DNA from: Bursaphelenchus xylophilus
Lineage: Eukaryota > Nematoda > Chromadorea > Rhabditida > Aphelenchoididae
NCBI GenBank assembly: GCA_904066235.2
Contig: CAJFCV020000001.1
Location: forward strand, 4,898,001 to 4,962,000
Length of the DNA: 64,000 nt
Reading direction: 5' to 3'
Position 1 is the first letter of the stretch; the number at the start of each line of letters is the position of its first letter. The notes under the pieces were generated by a model. That model searched no databases. It had not been told where the DNA came from and saw only the letters and a program-made list of their open reading frames with translations. Shown here one piece after another: positions 1 to 12,784 of the stretch. A program made the translations under genes and the position numbers.

Positions 1-1432
1 AAATCCTTTTTTGTTATACAGACGACCGAAATTTACACAATTTACAAAAACTTTTGTTTGCCCCTTCTCGGTCACTCAACAATGTAGGGGAACATAAAAC
101 AATTGGATTTGGAGCAAGAAATATTTGAGCCCGTTTAAATCTCTTCGAACTCATTCTTCGCCGAAACGAGTTTTTTGAAGATTCGCACCTCAAAAATGAT
201 TAAAAGTCTTTGGAAATCAAATAAAAACCCGGCAAAAAATCGAACGAGATCTCGCCCTTCTTTGACATCCGGATAAGACGTTATTGATCTTCAAGTAACA
301 CAGTTGTTTTAGCTGTAATAATTTGAAAAAATTTAATGATTTTTACAACTAAAATTTTTTGACTTTCAAATACAAATATTGGTAATTATCTGAAAAATAT
401 TTGTTAGTTTTCCCTACCCAACTTTTTTCGAGTTCAAAAATCAGAAATGTCATAATCGAGGATCCAAAAAATGTCAATCCTCGGACTATTGACTTCCGAA
501 AAATGTGGAGATTATTGAAAACAGCAGAGGTTTTCGGCATTCCAAAACGCCATAAAAATTAAATTGTTGTTTTTTGCATAGCATTCCACGCAAAAAACCG
601 CCTTTTATCAAGTCTGACGGATCGCGCAAAAAATGGCGCAAAATTAAGAGTTATAAGCTGTCTTTTTTGAAGGAAAAAAACGGAGGTTTTAGATTGGGAT
701 TCATAAGAAACTTGGTTAAAAAACGTTTAGTACAAAAGCTAAAGGCAAATTTACACTAGAATTTTTAAGATTTTAAGCGGATTTTGTAGCTTGCGCTTTG
801 TAAAATTAATTTTTAGATTGACATGCTGAAGAAAAAACCCATACAAAAATTATGTTTCCCGGTGAAGAAATGCCAATTTTTTTCTATGGTCGTCTCTTTT
901 TATTTTCCATAGTCTCTCACCTGAAAAATTATTTTATATCTCGGCTGACACTGCAAGCCATCAGCGCAATTTTTGTGGACTGAAATACGGACCAGACAGA
1001 GTGTACATACCGAATTAGAGGAAACGCGGATGGTCATACGTCCAGAATTTACCTACATATTCTACGTACATTACTTTCCTCCAAGAAAATTAAAGTCATC
1101 CTTTTTTTACGAACTTTTTCCAAAAACTCAGCAGACGTTTTAGGGAGATTAGAAAAAGTGATTATGAGCTCCAGTTGACACGCTGACCGTTGGAAGAAAA
1201 AGTTTGAGAAGTGGGAAGAAACCTTTATGAGCTGTGAAGGAAAAGGTTCGAAAAAAGTTGAAGTCAGACAGGTTTTCAGGTTTGATTTGGACTTGAGTGG
1301 ACATTGGATAGGAAAAAAAAGATCCTGGAATGATAACAGAGGATATGGAATATGACGTCATAAAAATTGCAACTTTTTGAAAAAAAAAATTGAAGGCTGC
1401 TCAAAGTGGGACCATAAATTTTGGAAAGAAAA
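1..1432. other. AT-rich stretch, no recognisable gene
   Basis: This stretch is AT-rich and made of short homopolymer runs. The only open frames are short (about 60-90 codons), overlap on both strands and match no family I recognise. A lysine-rich 61-codon frame at 574-759 is the longest without an obvious antisense rival, but it has no splice or promoter context. I see no repeat shared with the satellite that starts near 1433. Confidence 0.5.
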
Positions 1433-3483
1433 GACAAGCCCCGCTGACGCGGGCCTTGACGCCGCTGTGCGCGCAAAGGTCGTCCAACATAAAGTTGACT
1501 TGATCGCACAAAGGTTGATGATCGCGTGCACTACAGTTGATCGTGCAGGCCACGCTTCGCGTGGCCAACAACGCGCTGGCGCGCGTTATACTGCCTCAAG
1601 CCCGGCAGCTCCGTTAGCCAAGGGCCGCGCGCCAGCGCTACCTTTCATCAGCTGAACTGTTCTTTGCACTTTACCTCGGCCTTCGGCCTCGGCACAGTTT
1701 ACTCCAGCAGTCAACTACAACATTCAGAAGGTTCCGTAATCAACGGCGGCCTTCGGCCGCCGAAGCTTCCAAAAAACAGTCCCTTTGGCTCGGCCTTCGG
1801 CCTCGCACTCATTTTTTGTGTTGCTTCATCGTTATTGAACTTTTCCTCGGCCTTCGCCCTCGACGGAATCCCGGGAGCCCTACATTCAGAAGGTTCCGTG
1901 ACCAACGGCGGCCTCCGGCCGCCGAAGCTTCCAAAAAAAAGTCCCTTTGGCTCGGCCTTCGGCCTCGCCAAGTCGTATTTTAAGAAATTTTGGAGTTTCT
2001 TTGAACTTTACCTTGGCCTTCGGCGTCGGCACAGTTTACTCCAGCAGTCAGCTACAACATTCAGAAGGTTCCGTGAGCAACGGCGGCCTCCGGCCGCCGA
2101 AGCTTCCAAAAAAAAGTCCCTTTGGCTCGGCCTTCGGCCTCGCCAGGTCGTATTTTATGAAATGAAAGTGGTTTCTGGACCGGTTTTTCACGCTGATCAC
2201 GATGGTCCAAGTCTCGATTCACGAAATTTGAATTTGGCGGCCGTAAGGCTGATTTTCGGCCGAAATGCCCACTTTTCGCCGAAATTTGGCCAGTGCTCAC
2301 TGAATTCGAAAGCGATTGGGCTGAAATTTGGCACGGTGGAAGCTTGTGGAATTTCTCGAAAATTGGCCCGAGCCGAATTTTGAATTTTGCGCTTTTGCCC
2401 TCGGGGCGTGTTTAGTTCGCTGAAAAAATTTAATTTTGGTCTGGACGGTCGTATTTTAGGAAAAGTTGGAGTTGCGCACATGAATATTACCCAAAATTTG
2501 ATTCTGCGTCGATTGGTACCAAGATCGTGTCGATAGCTCCACTGGCAGCCGAGTTCTGGAAGGGCGGATCCAGAAAATTTCGAATTTTTGCCTTTGTCGC
2601 TAGGCGGGCGGGGTAAGATGGTCGTATGTTGGGAAGTGAAAGTTGTTTCTAGGGCAGTTTGAGGTGCTCATTACGGGGCTTTTCTCGAAAATCCGAAAAA
2701 TTTGAAGTCCGAGCCCTGAGGGCCGATTTTCTGCAAAAAATCCCGAAAATTCGCTACGGTGCGTTCGATGAGCATTCCGGCACCGTATCAGAAGCCGAAA
2801 ATAAGCACAGAGTAACTTCAGTCTATTGCCGAGACAATGCCGAAGCCCTTTTTTTGGATTTCGATCTAGTTTTTCCGGAATACTTTCCGGAAAATTTGGA
2901 CTTTTTTGGGAAATTTCAGAAAATCTTGAATAGCTAAAATACGAAATACGACACGGTAACGCAATACATGGTTCTAGGGCATGTCAGGCATGCTGATTCA
3001 GAATCCGTTGTCAAAATCCAGAAATTCCGTCATCTTGATGGTGAAATCTGGAAAAAACCGAAAAATGTCGAAAATCGCTTATAACTTTCGACCGGTCGAT
3101 CCCACACTCACGACCTTTAGCTCAAAAGGCTTAGAATTTTGCGTAGATAATGATGGAACTCAGTTTCGTCCCGCTGGATAGCGTTAACACCAGGTACCCT
3201 CAGGGCATATATGTGAAAAATTCGAAAATTCGCAGATTTTTGGCCCCGGTCGATGATGAAAAATGTATAAAAGCTAAGGGCAACTCAAAAAATGTGAAAA
3301 GTTACAGCCGATCCAAAATCAAAAAATCCCATTTTCAAACGCTCGCAGTTCCCGCCAGGATGAAAATTCCAACTAAGTGCTGATGCCAAAAGTCATCGAA
3401 TCCCCGCACCAGTTGACAAAAAAAAAGTCTCGAAAAAAAGTGCACGTTGAGTATTTTTCGGTTTAGCAAATTAAGTAGTTTTT
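1433..3483 (+). repeat. Diverged satellite unit, about 2.05 kb
   Basis: The unit opens with the family landmark GACAAGCCCCGC, followed by the GCTGTGCGCGCAAAGG segment seen at every later unit start (3484, 5927, 15218, 17136, 30988 and on). It then carries the TATTTTA-GAAATGAAAGTGG segment (about 2152), the GCCCTGAGGGC near-palindrome and the TCGACCGGTCGA palindrome (3088-3099). Compared with later units it has substitutions and a different GC-rich insert at 1665-2160. The orientation given is that of the landmark on the plus strand. I read it as a diverged edge member of the satellite homogenised at 31-50 kb. Confidence 0.7.
1665..2160. repeat. GC-hairpin tandem repeat, three copies of about 170 bp
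   Basis: Three copies begin near 1667, 1840 and 2009. Each has paired GGCCTTCGGCC-type hairpins, including CGGCGGCCTTCGGCCGCCG, in which 8-base arms flank a TTC loop. Copies one and three share the CACAGTTTACTCCAGCAG stretch, while copy two has a different centre. The 239-codon open frame through this block (1664-2383) simply reads the repeat and is not called as a gene. Confidence 0.75.
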
Positions 3484-5926
3484 GACAAGCCCCCGCTTCG
3501 CGGGGCCTTGACGTCGCTGTGCGCGCAAAGGTTGCCACGGATAAAGGTTGTTGATCGCGCACTACCTCTGGAGTCGCTGGCCACGCTTCGCGCGGCCAGA
3601 AAAACGCGCTAACGCGCGTTCTACTTACTCAAGCCCGGGAGTCTCTGTGACGGAGAGGCCGCGCGCCAGCGCTACCCTCCGCCAGCGAAAGGCCGCGCGC
3701 CAGCGCTACCCTTCATCAACGACAGGCCGCGCGCCAGCGCTACCTTTCATCGGCTAAATCTAATTTCACCCTCGTCACGAAGTTGCGTAAAAACAAAAAA
3801 AATCCGAAAAGAAAGTCGACTTGCTCCGCTCCGGCCCGGAGCTAACATTTCGAATCAAAACCACTCACCCCAGCCAACCCTAATTTACCCCGCCCCCTTG
3901 GAATGGGGAATTCCGCTTTATTTCTCCGTCTTCTCTTCCGGTCTCCTGCTCTCCGCTCTCTCTCGAAATTCGAACTTGCGTAAAAGCAAAGGAATTTCCC
4001 TCTCTCGCTCGAAATTCAAACTTGCGTAAAAGCAAAGGAATTTCCCTCTCTCGCTCTCCGCTCTCTCTCGAAATTCGAACTTGCGTAAAAGCAAAGGAAT
4101 TTCCCTCTCTCGGCTCGGCCTCGCACAAAAAAATCCAAAGTTGCGTAAAAGCAAAGGAATTTCCCTCTCTCGGATCGACCCCGCACAAAAAAGTTCAAAG
4201 TCCACCGCCGTTGGAGACGACTCGGCTCGGCCTCCGGCCTCGCCGAGTCGTATTTTAGGAAATGAAAGTGGTTTCTGGACCGGTTTTTCACGCTGATCAC
4301 GATGGTCCAAGTCTCGATTCACGAAATTTGAATTTAGCGGCCGCAGGGCAAATTTTCGGCCGAAACGCCCACTTTTGGCCGAAATTTGGCCAGTACTCAC
4401 TGAATTCGAAAGCGATTGGGCTGAAATTTGGCACGATGGAAGCTTACCGAATTTGTCAAAAACTGACCCGAGCCGAATTTTGAATTTCGAACTTTACGTG
4501 CCCTGAGGGCCGAATTTATGCGAAAAATGCCGAAAATCGACCTTTTGCCAACGGCGCAACGTCAACGGAACGACATCAGGAGCTGAAAACGGTTATGGAG
4601 CTACTCCAGGCAAATACAAAGGCACATCGAAGCCCTTTTTTTACTTTCGTCCCCGATTACGCGAATGAGGACTTTATATTACACTTGACACCTGGCCCTG
4701 GGGAAAAATTTTGAATTTTGGTCTGGACGGTCGTATTTTAGGAAATGAAAATCCTATCCGGTGCAGTTTTTCACGCTGATCACGATAGTCCAAGTCTCGA
4801 TTCACGAAATTTGAATTTTGACGCCCTTAGGGCGATTTTTCGGATTTTCGAAAATCCGGCAAAAATTTTTTTTTTTCGATTTTCACCCTGAGGGCGTGAA
4901 CTGAGAGAGCTGAAATTTGGCACGATTGTAGCCAGGCGAAATACGCAGGTGCGTTTTTCTCAGATTTTTGAATTTCGCTCTAGTTTCCGAGATATTCAGG
5001 ATACCGTGCCAAAATTTTGAATCCTCGAAAATCTAAAATCGCACAGTGCGTTCGTATCTCAATCGTATTTTAGGAATCGAAAGTCGAACATAGGGTAGTT
5101 TTGAATGCTGAATCAGAGAGCACACATGAAAATCCGAAAAATTTGAAGTCTGAGCCCTCAGGGCCGAATTTTCGAAAAAAATTGAAAAATTTCACGATAT
5201 GCAGATTTTTTGAGAAGCCCACCGAAGCTCCGAAGCCGAAAAATCGTATGAAGGTACTCTGGTCCAATACCGAGGTCAAGACGGGCCCGATTTTTGAATT
5301 TCGACCTAGTTTCCGAGAAACGGAAATTTGAATATTACACATGACACCAAGAATTTCAAAAAATCTCGAATAGCTGAAATACGAAATACGATAGCAAGAT
5401 ACGAAAGGTGGTTCTAGAGTAAGTCAGGCACGCAGATTCAGAATCCGTTGTCAAAATCCAGAAATTCCGTCATCTTGATGGAGAAATCTGGAAATTTCCG
5501 GAAAATCCCGAAAATCGCTTATAACTTTCGACCGGTCGATTTTTGTAAATTGCAAGTGGGCTTCAGAAGTCTTAGAATTTTGTGAGGAATACGATGGAAT
5601 CAAAAAAATTCTCGAAATTCGGCCCTAAGGGGGTGAAACCCTCCGGGCATAGATATGCAAATTTCGAAAAAACGCAAAGTTTTGGCCCCAATCAGTCATG
5701 ACAAATCCGAAAAAAGCTAAGGGCAACTCCAAACATGTCAAAAGTTACGGCCAAAAGAAGGTCAAAAAATTTCATTTTCAAACGGCCGTAATTCCCGCCA
5801 AAATCGGCGGAAGGGAAATCAAAAAAATTAAAAGTCTTAGAATTTCGTGTTCTACCGCTATGCCAAATTTCAGGAAAAAAAGTCAACGTCTTCGATTTTT
5901 TACTTTTGTTTCTTAGGGTATCTTTC
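3484..5926 (+). repeat. Satellite unit, 2,443 bp
   Basis: This is a full unit from landmark to landmark. In order it has the CCCCGCTTCGCGGGG hairpin, GCGCGCCAGCGCTACC repeats (about 3660-3745), four copies of the GCGTAAAAGCAAAGGAATTT sub-repeat (about 3975-4165), and a long hairpin ending GCCGAGTCGTATTTTAGG (about 4218-4258). These are followed by several diverged sub-monomers starting near 4249, 4727, 5062 and 5370. The palindrome TCGACCGGTCGA lies at 5528-5539. Its first 1.27 kb recurs base for base, as far as I compared, at 5927-7196. Confidence 0.8.
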
Positions 5927-7197
5927 GACAAGCCCCCGCTTCGCGGGGCCTTGACGTCGCTGTGCGCGCAAAGGTTGCCACGGATAAAGGTTGTTGATCG
6001 CGCACTACCTCTGGAGTCGCTGGCCACGCTTCGCGCGGCCAGAAAAACGCGCTAACGCGCGTTCTACTTACTCAAGCCCGGGAGTCTCTGTGACGGAGAG
6101 GCCGCGCGCCAGCGCTACCCTCCGCCAGCGAAAGGCCGCGCGCCAGCGCTACCCTTCATCAACGACAGGCCGCGCGCCAGCGCTACCTTTCATCGGCTAA
6201 ATCTAATTTCACCCTCGTCACGAAGTTGCGTAAAAACAAAAAAAATCCGAAAAGAAAGTCGACTTGCTCCGCTCCGGCCCGGAGCTAACATTTCGAATCA
6301 AAACCACTCACCCCAGCCAACCCTAATTTACCCCGCCCCCTTGGAATGGGGAATTCCGCTTTATTTCTCCGTCTTCTCTTCCGGTCTCCTGCTCTCCGCT
6401 CTCTCTCGAAATTCGAACTTGCGTAAAAGCAAAGGAATTTCCCTCTCTCGCTCGAAATTCAAACTTGCGTAAAAGCAAAGGAATTTCCCTCTCTCGCTCT
6501 CCGCTCTCTCTCGAAATTCGAACTTGCGTAAAAGCAAAGGAATTTCCCTCTCTCGGCTCGGCCTCGCACAAAAAAATCCAAAGTTGCGTAAAAGCAAAGG
6601 AATTTCCCTCTCTCGGATCGACCCCGCACAAAAAAGTTCAAAGTCCACCGCCGTTGGAGACGACTCGGCTCGGCCTCCGGCCTCGCCGAGTCGTATTTTA
6701 GGAAATGAAAGTGGTTTCTGGACCGGTTTTTCACGCTGATCACGATGGTCCAAGTCTCGATTCACGAAATTTGAATTTAGCGGCCGCAGGGCAAATTTTC
6801 GGCCGAAACGCCCACTTTTGGCCGAAATTTGGCCAGTACTCACTGAATTCGAAAGCGATTGGGCTGAAATTTGGCACGATGGAAGCTTACCGAATTTGTC
6901 AAAAACTGACCCGAGCCGAATTTTGAATTTCGAACTTTACGTGCCCTGAGGGCCGAATTTATGCGAAAAATGCCGAAAATCGACCTTTTGCCAACGGCGC
7001 AACGTCAACGGAACGACATCAGGAGCTGAAAACGGTTATGGAGCTACTCCAGGCAAATACAAAGGCACATCGAAGCCCTTTTTTTACTTTCGTCCCCGAT
7101 TACGCGAATGAGGACTTTATATTACACTTGACACCTGGCCCTGGGGAAAAATTTTGAATTTTGGTCTGGACGGTCGTATTTTAGGAAATGAAAATCC
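5927..7197 (+). repeat. Satellite unit truncated by the assembly gap
   Basis: This is a copy of 3484-4754 at a constant offset of 2,443 bp, cut by the run of Ns that begins at 7198. I found no difference between the copies. The array therefore probably continues into the gap, whose true length is unknown. Confidence 0.85.
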
Positions 7198-7697
7198 NNN
7201 NNNNNNNNNNNNNNNNNNNNNNNNNNNNNNNNNNNNNNNNNNNNNNNNNNNNNNNNNNNNNNNNNNNNNNNNNNNNNNNNNNNNNNNNNNNNNNNNNNNN
7301 NNNNNNNNNNNNNNNNNNNNNNNNNNNNNNNNNNNNNNNNNNNNNNNNNNNNNNNNNNNNNNNNNNNNNNNNNNNNNNNNNNNNNNNNNNNNNNNNNNNN
7401 NNNNNNNNNNNNNNNNNNNNNNNNNNNNNNNNNNNNNNNNNNNNNNNNNNNNNNNNNNNNNNNNNNNNNNNNNNNNNNNNNNNNNNNNNNNNNNNNNNNN
7501 NNNNNNNNNNNNNNNNNNNNNNNNNNNNNNNNNNNNNNNNNNNNNNNNNNNNNNNNNNNNNNNNNNNNNNNNNNNNNNNNNNNNNNNNNNNNNNNNNNNN
7601 NNNNNNNNNNNNNNNNNNNNNNNNNNNNNNNNNNNNNNNNNNNNNNNNNNNNNNNNNNNNNNNNNNNNNNNNNNNNNNNNNNNNNNNNNNNNNNNNN
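7198..7697. other. Assembly gap of 500 N
   Basis: There are exactly 500 undetermined bases, the usual size for a gap of unknown length. The left flank is satellite and the right flank is the middle of a Helitron gene. At least the remaining part of that gene and some satellite may be missing here. Any open frame drawn through the Ns is meaningless. Confidence 0.98.
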
Positions 7698-10250
7698 TGG
7701 AACCGCAAATACGGGACCTTGTTGAACGACAGAAGGTTTTTCTGGGACTTTTTCAACCGATCTAGTCTTTTTTGTCGGAGTCGTCGCAACAACATTAACC
7801 TTTCTTTTTTGAGGGGTTGTTGGTGGCAACAGCCTAATATCTTGAAAGGAAGGCCGACCTTGAGGTGGAATAATCGCAATCTTAGACTGTCGAGTAAGTC
7901 TTTCCGCCTGTGTGGCGCCGTAAAGCTGGAACTGTCTTGACAATTGTCCTAACAGTAATTCTCTTAACTGACGTGAAGCAAGACCTAACGGTCTGACTTC
8001 TCCGTCGTTTTCCGAGCACATTAGGTACAATAATGTATTATGGACAGTATGGAAGCCGCAGCTCACTCCATCATATTGTCGGTCAAATTTCTGACCAATT
8101 TCCTCAATGAATAAACAGTCTCTATTGAAGACAGAGTTACAGACACTGTTTAGATACTGTCTGATAATTGGACTGGTCGAGCTCAAAAGTGGACGGCCGT
8201 TTATGTTGTACAGAGTATCAATCAAAAACGCTTTTACGACTCCTGTGTCCGAAACCTCGATTATCGCGACTCCGAAGTGGGTTCCATCGTACAGAGGAAT
8301 AACCAACTTGGCCGGGAGCCGAGGCAATGGGTTAAAGATCACAAAAGATGGATCGAAAACACCGGTGGTCAAAAAATTTTGATATCCACGTGAACTGAGC
8401 AAGCCCAGATTGGCTCTAAAATGTGGGAGATACTCCGCAATTCCAAACGTTAAGGCCACTGTGGACGCCATTTCATTAGGAGAGTTCTGAAGGTCTTCCA
8501 ATCCCATCTGGAGCAAACAGAGATCTAGGTCGAAACCGAACGACCCTAACTGAAAATTACGATTGTATTGCGCTTCCATAAAAGATTCAGGCACAATATC
8601 GCTTAGCAATACATAAGACATGCCACCCCCCATAAAATTACCCACATTCAAATTTGCGAAGTATTTGAAGGGATCATAAGCTATGTCCATATTATGATTC
8701 AAAGGAGGATTTGTTTCAATCAAATCCTCAAATAAGAATGAATCCATACTTTGGTCGCCAACACTATTTCCAGAGCTATGGAGTATTTCTTGGGTTTGCG
8801 TTGTTTGTTTTAATTGTGACCGATGAGAACGCGAAGCGAAACCCCGTTTCTTCCCACTATTTTTCGGCTTGCTGGTTGATGCTTCATCCTCAAGGAGACA
8901 GGAATCCATGCTCTGAGAAAGTACATCAACTTGAAGGCGTTCTGAATCTGAGCCGCCATCTAAGCTGTCGACACAACCCAAGCCACTGACATTATTTTCA
9001 GAATTTTCAGCAATTTTTTCAGCTTGCTTTGTCTTTTTCACTTGTGATCGGTGAGACCGTGAAGCGAAACCCCGCTTTTTAGAACTTTTTCGAGGTTTGC
9101 GGCCTGGATTATCGACAGGATTACTTTGGGTCGGGGTTTTCCTGCTACCGCCACCATGGTGGTCAGGCATTTCAAGTGTCCCCGAAGAGTGATTTTGGTT
9201 GTCTAAAACCAATGAATTTAGCCAAATCATGGCTAATTCATCAACAGAAGGTGGACTGCAGCCATGACGTTTCTCAAGGCCAAAGTCGTTTTTTTGATTT
9301 AGATGAACCTTTTCAGGTTCAGAGTCAGAAAAAATTCTAAGATTTTTAGTCCTAAAAAATTTTTTGGCAGAGGTTCCCTTAAGGGCTCCCCCATGGGAGC
9401 TGGGGAATCTCTGCCTGTACCCGCAGGCAGGTCTTTCATCCTGCCTATACCCGAAGGCAGGACTTACGGGCCGCCTGTACCCGCAGGCAGGACTTACGGG
9501 CCGCCTGTACCCGCAGGCAGGTCTTACAGCCAACCCAAACTTGGGTATATGCTCGGCATGAGCGTGGGGGCGGGCATGGAGCCGAGCCGGAACCCCGGAT
9601 CTTCTGTGGGGGCGGGCATGGAGCCGAGCCGGAACCCCGGATCTTCTCTGGGGGCGGGCATGGAGCCGAGCCGGAACCCCGGATCTTCTATCTTCTCTTT
9701 CCATTGTTGTTTTCTGAAAAAAAATAACAATTAGTATTATGAAAGAAAAATTCGCGAAAGACATCACAAAAAGTCGCGAAAAAATGCAAAGTTTTTCAGT
9801 CGTAAAAAAAAATTTGCCAGAGGTTCCCCTAAGGGCTCCCCCATGGGAGCTGGGGAATGGGTGCCTGTACCCGTAGGCAGGTCTTTCATCCAGCCTGTAC
9901 CCGAAGGCAGGTCTTAGGGGCGGCCTGAACCCGGAGGCAGGGCTTACATGCAGCCTGAACCCGAAGGCAGGTCTTATCGCTTGCCTGTACCCGAAGGCAG
10001 GTCTTACATTTTGCCGTAACCCGAAGGCCGGACTTACGGGCCGCCTGAACCCGAAGGCAGGTCTTATAACCAACCCAAAATTGGGTATATGCTCGGAATG
10101 AGCGAGGGGGCGGGCATGGAGCCGAGCCGGAACCCCGGATCTTCTTTCTTCTCTTCTTTCCATCGTAGATTTCTGAAAAAATTGAACAATTAGTATTATG
10201 AAAGAAAAATGCGCGAAAAATATTACAAAAAGTCGCGAAAAATGCTTCAA
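7698..10250 (-). pseudogene. 5' part of a Helitron Rep/helicase gene, cut by the gap
   Basis: This holds 851 codons from the amino-terminal end of the same protein encoded at 17519-26020, aligned without a break to 23468-26020 (offset 15,770). It covers the repeated leader, the KKRGFASRSHRSQ modules and the whole Ulp1/C48-like protease domain, with the QYDGVSCG Cys-box still intact. The HUH endonuclease and helicase parts lie in or beyond the gap. I cannot say whether the gene is truncated in the genome or only in the assembly. It is labelled a pseudogene only because the visible part is incomplete. Confidence 0.75.
9303..10250 (-). repeat. Duplicated Helitron leader with 33-bp and 42-bp minisatellites
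   Basis: Two leader modules about 450 bp apart each contain the following, read on the minus strand. First comes a TTTTTTCAG acceptor, then ATGGAAAG shortly after, then a 42-bp repeat (one copy in one module, three in the other) coding SGVPARLHARP. Next is a run of 33-bp repeats coding variants of RPAFGYR, and last the CCCATGGGAGC near-palindrome. The 33-bp units contain small hairpins of the form GCCTG-TACCCG-CAGGC. The same structure is repeated at 25073-26020. Confidence 0.75.
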
Positions 10251-12780
10251 ACTACACGTTCATGATCACGGATAATATAAAGTATCAACCCTCACCCTTT
10301 CCTAACAAAAAACACAAATTTAAAACAAAAGTTTATATTATCTTATAAATTTAGGTATAAAATTTTTTTAAAATCGAAAAAAATCATGAAAAAGTGGAAA
10401 AAACGGAAAGGAGAACGTCATGGATAATATAATTTCCCCTGTTGAATCATAAAAAACCTTCTCAGAGCAAAAAAACCCCCAAATCCTGCCAAAAAATTAA
10501 ATTATACATGATTTTAGGTAACAAAATTTAAAATAATTCGAAAAATCTTACAGAAAGACGCGAAAAAGGCTTCAAAATACACGTTAATGATCACGGATAG
10601 TATAAAGTATCAATCCTCACCCTTTCCGAAAAAAAAACACAAATTTAAAACAAAAATTTATATTATCTTTTGAATTTAGGTATAAATTTTTAAAAAATCG
10701 GAAAAAAATCCTGAAAAAGTAGAAAAAAGGGAAAGGAAAACGTCATGGATAATATAATCGGTCGCGTTAAACCATAAAAAACCTTTTCAGAACAAAAAAA
10801 ACCCAAATACTACCAAAAAATTATATTATACATGATTTTAGGTAACAAAATTTAAAATAATTCTCAAAATAAAAAAAACGGGGAAAACACGCAATATAAA
10901 GGCCGTACAACACGTAACTGAGGTAGATGCAGCTTTTAAAACTAAAACTTCGCACATTTTCGACAAAAAATTATATTATCCATGACGGAGGTGGAAAAAA
11001 ATTCAAAAAAAATGTAAAAAAGCAACGAAATCCACGAAAAAAGGGCGCAAACAGCTGGTACAGGCCATAATACACCTGAACGAAGCCTCAAAAACCAAAA
11101 TCCCTCACAAATTTATCCCAAAATTATATTATCCATGACCATCAGCTAAATAATTCAAAAAAATATCAAAAAAGGTCGAAAAAAACACGAATCCCGGAAA
11201 AAAGGTGCGAACAGCTGCTCAATACCCTTATACACCTGAACGAACACCCAAAAACCAAAATCCCTCACAAATTTATCCCAAAATTATATTATCCATGACC
11301 ATCAGCTAAATAATTCAAAAAAATATCAAAAAAGGTCGAAAAAACACACGAATCCAGGAAAAAAAGGTAAGAACAGCTGCTCAATACCCTTATACACCTG
11401 AACGAAGCCTCAAAAACCAAAATCCCTCACAAATTTATCCCAAAATTATATTATCCATGACCATCAGCTAAATAATTCAAAAAAATATCAACAAAGGTCG
11501 AAAAAACACACGAATCCAGGAAAAAAAGGTAAGAACAGCTGCTCAATACCCTTATACACCTGAACGAACACCCAAAAACCAAAATCCCTCACAAATTTAC
11601 CCCAAAATTATATTATCCATGACACCCACCTAAAAAAATCAAAAAAGTTGTAAAAAAGCACGAAATCTAGGGAAAAAAGGCACAAATAGCTGCAGAAGAG
11701 CACAAAGCAGCTGAACAAAGGTCACAATACCAAAACCCTGCATAAATTTACCAAAAAATTACATTATCCTTGGCGCAGATCTGAAAAATTCCCAAAAAAA
11801 TCGAAAAAACTAAGAAATCCACGAAAAAAAATCGAGAAAATGGTGAAAATCCATAAAAAAGTGAGGGGAACTGCTTCATCTTCCCAAAGCGCGCTGAAAC
11901 TTGGCCATAAAGGTTCAAAATCCTAAAATCCGGCGTCAGAAGAAGATTTTTCAAAAAAAAGCCGGGCGCAGCTTGCCAAATAACTGCAGACTGCAGGCCA
12001 GTCTGTTTGAAGATAGCGCGGTTGTAAGATATGAAGATAGGGCAGTTTTTCATGCTGAACACAATGGCACTCGCAAGAAGGACAATTCTGATCGTATTTA
12101 GGCTCTTTGACCGAAGTTATATCAAAAACCGAAATTTATATTACACATGACAAAAAATTTGAGAAAAAAAAGTTTTCAATGGAAGAAAAGGCAAGAATCA
12201 AATAGAAAATAATGTAGAAGATTAAATTTGTGAATTTTAGAGACCATTCGGATCCGTTTTTATGCAATTTGAGCGAAGTTATATCAAAAATAAAATTTAT
12301 ATTGTACTTGACCTCGAAAATTGCGAAAATTTGAGAAAAAAATGTTTTCAATGAAACAAAAGGCAGGAATCAAATAGAAAACATTGTAGTAGATTAAATT
12401 AGTGATTTTTTGAGACCATTCCGACCCATTTTTATGCGAATTGACCGAAGTTACAGCCGAAAAAAATTTACATTGTACTTGACCTCGAAAATTGCGAATA
12501 ACTTTCGAACGGTCGATGATTGTCAATAGCAAGTTGCGTTCGGAAGGCTTGGAATTTCACGCAGAATAGGATGGAATCAAAAAATTTCCAAAAATCGAAA
12601 AAAAATTTCCTAACTTTCGACCGGTCGATAATCGTGAATAGCAAGTAAGGTTCAGAAGTCGAAGAATTTTATGCTGAACACGATGCAAGCAAAAAATTTC
12701 AGAAAATCCGACGTACAAAGAAGTTACAGCCAAAACAAAATTATATTACACATGGTAATTGAGAGAAATTTTGACTTTCG
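10251..12780. repeat. AT-rich tandem-repeat block upstream of Helitron copy 1
   Basis: Two copies of a roughly 326-bp repeat begin near 10245 and 10571. After them come six units of about 150-162 bp marked by TTATATTATCCATGAC at 10971, 11124, 11284, 11446 and 11608, with a decayed one near 11757. The last kilobase carries related elements: TTATATTACACATGAC at 12136, TTATATTACACATGG at 12741 and TCGACCGGTCGA at 12617. I find no credible coding frame. The block lies on the 5' side of the minus-strand Helitron gene and recurs at 26021-28550. Confidence 0.8.
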
Positions 12781-12784
12781 CTGA

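Noticed and set aside
1664..2383. 239-codon plus-strand frame
   Set aside because: It reads through three GC-hairpin repeats and into the satellite, with the opposite strand also open in part.
9411..10080. Regular short repeats resembling a CRISPR array
   Set aside because: The 33-bp and 42-bp units are directly adjacent without unique spacers and code for peptide repeats in frame with a Helitron. The DNA is eukaryotic.
7122..10250. A 1,042-codon minus-strand frame running through the gap
   Set aside because: It crosses 500 undetermined bases. Its last residues come from satellite on the far side of the gap, so only 7698-10250 is meaningful.
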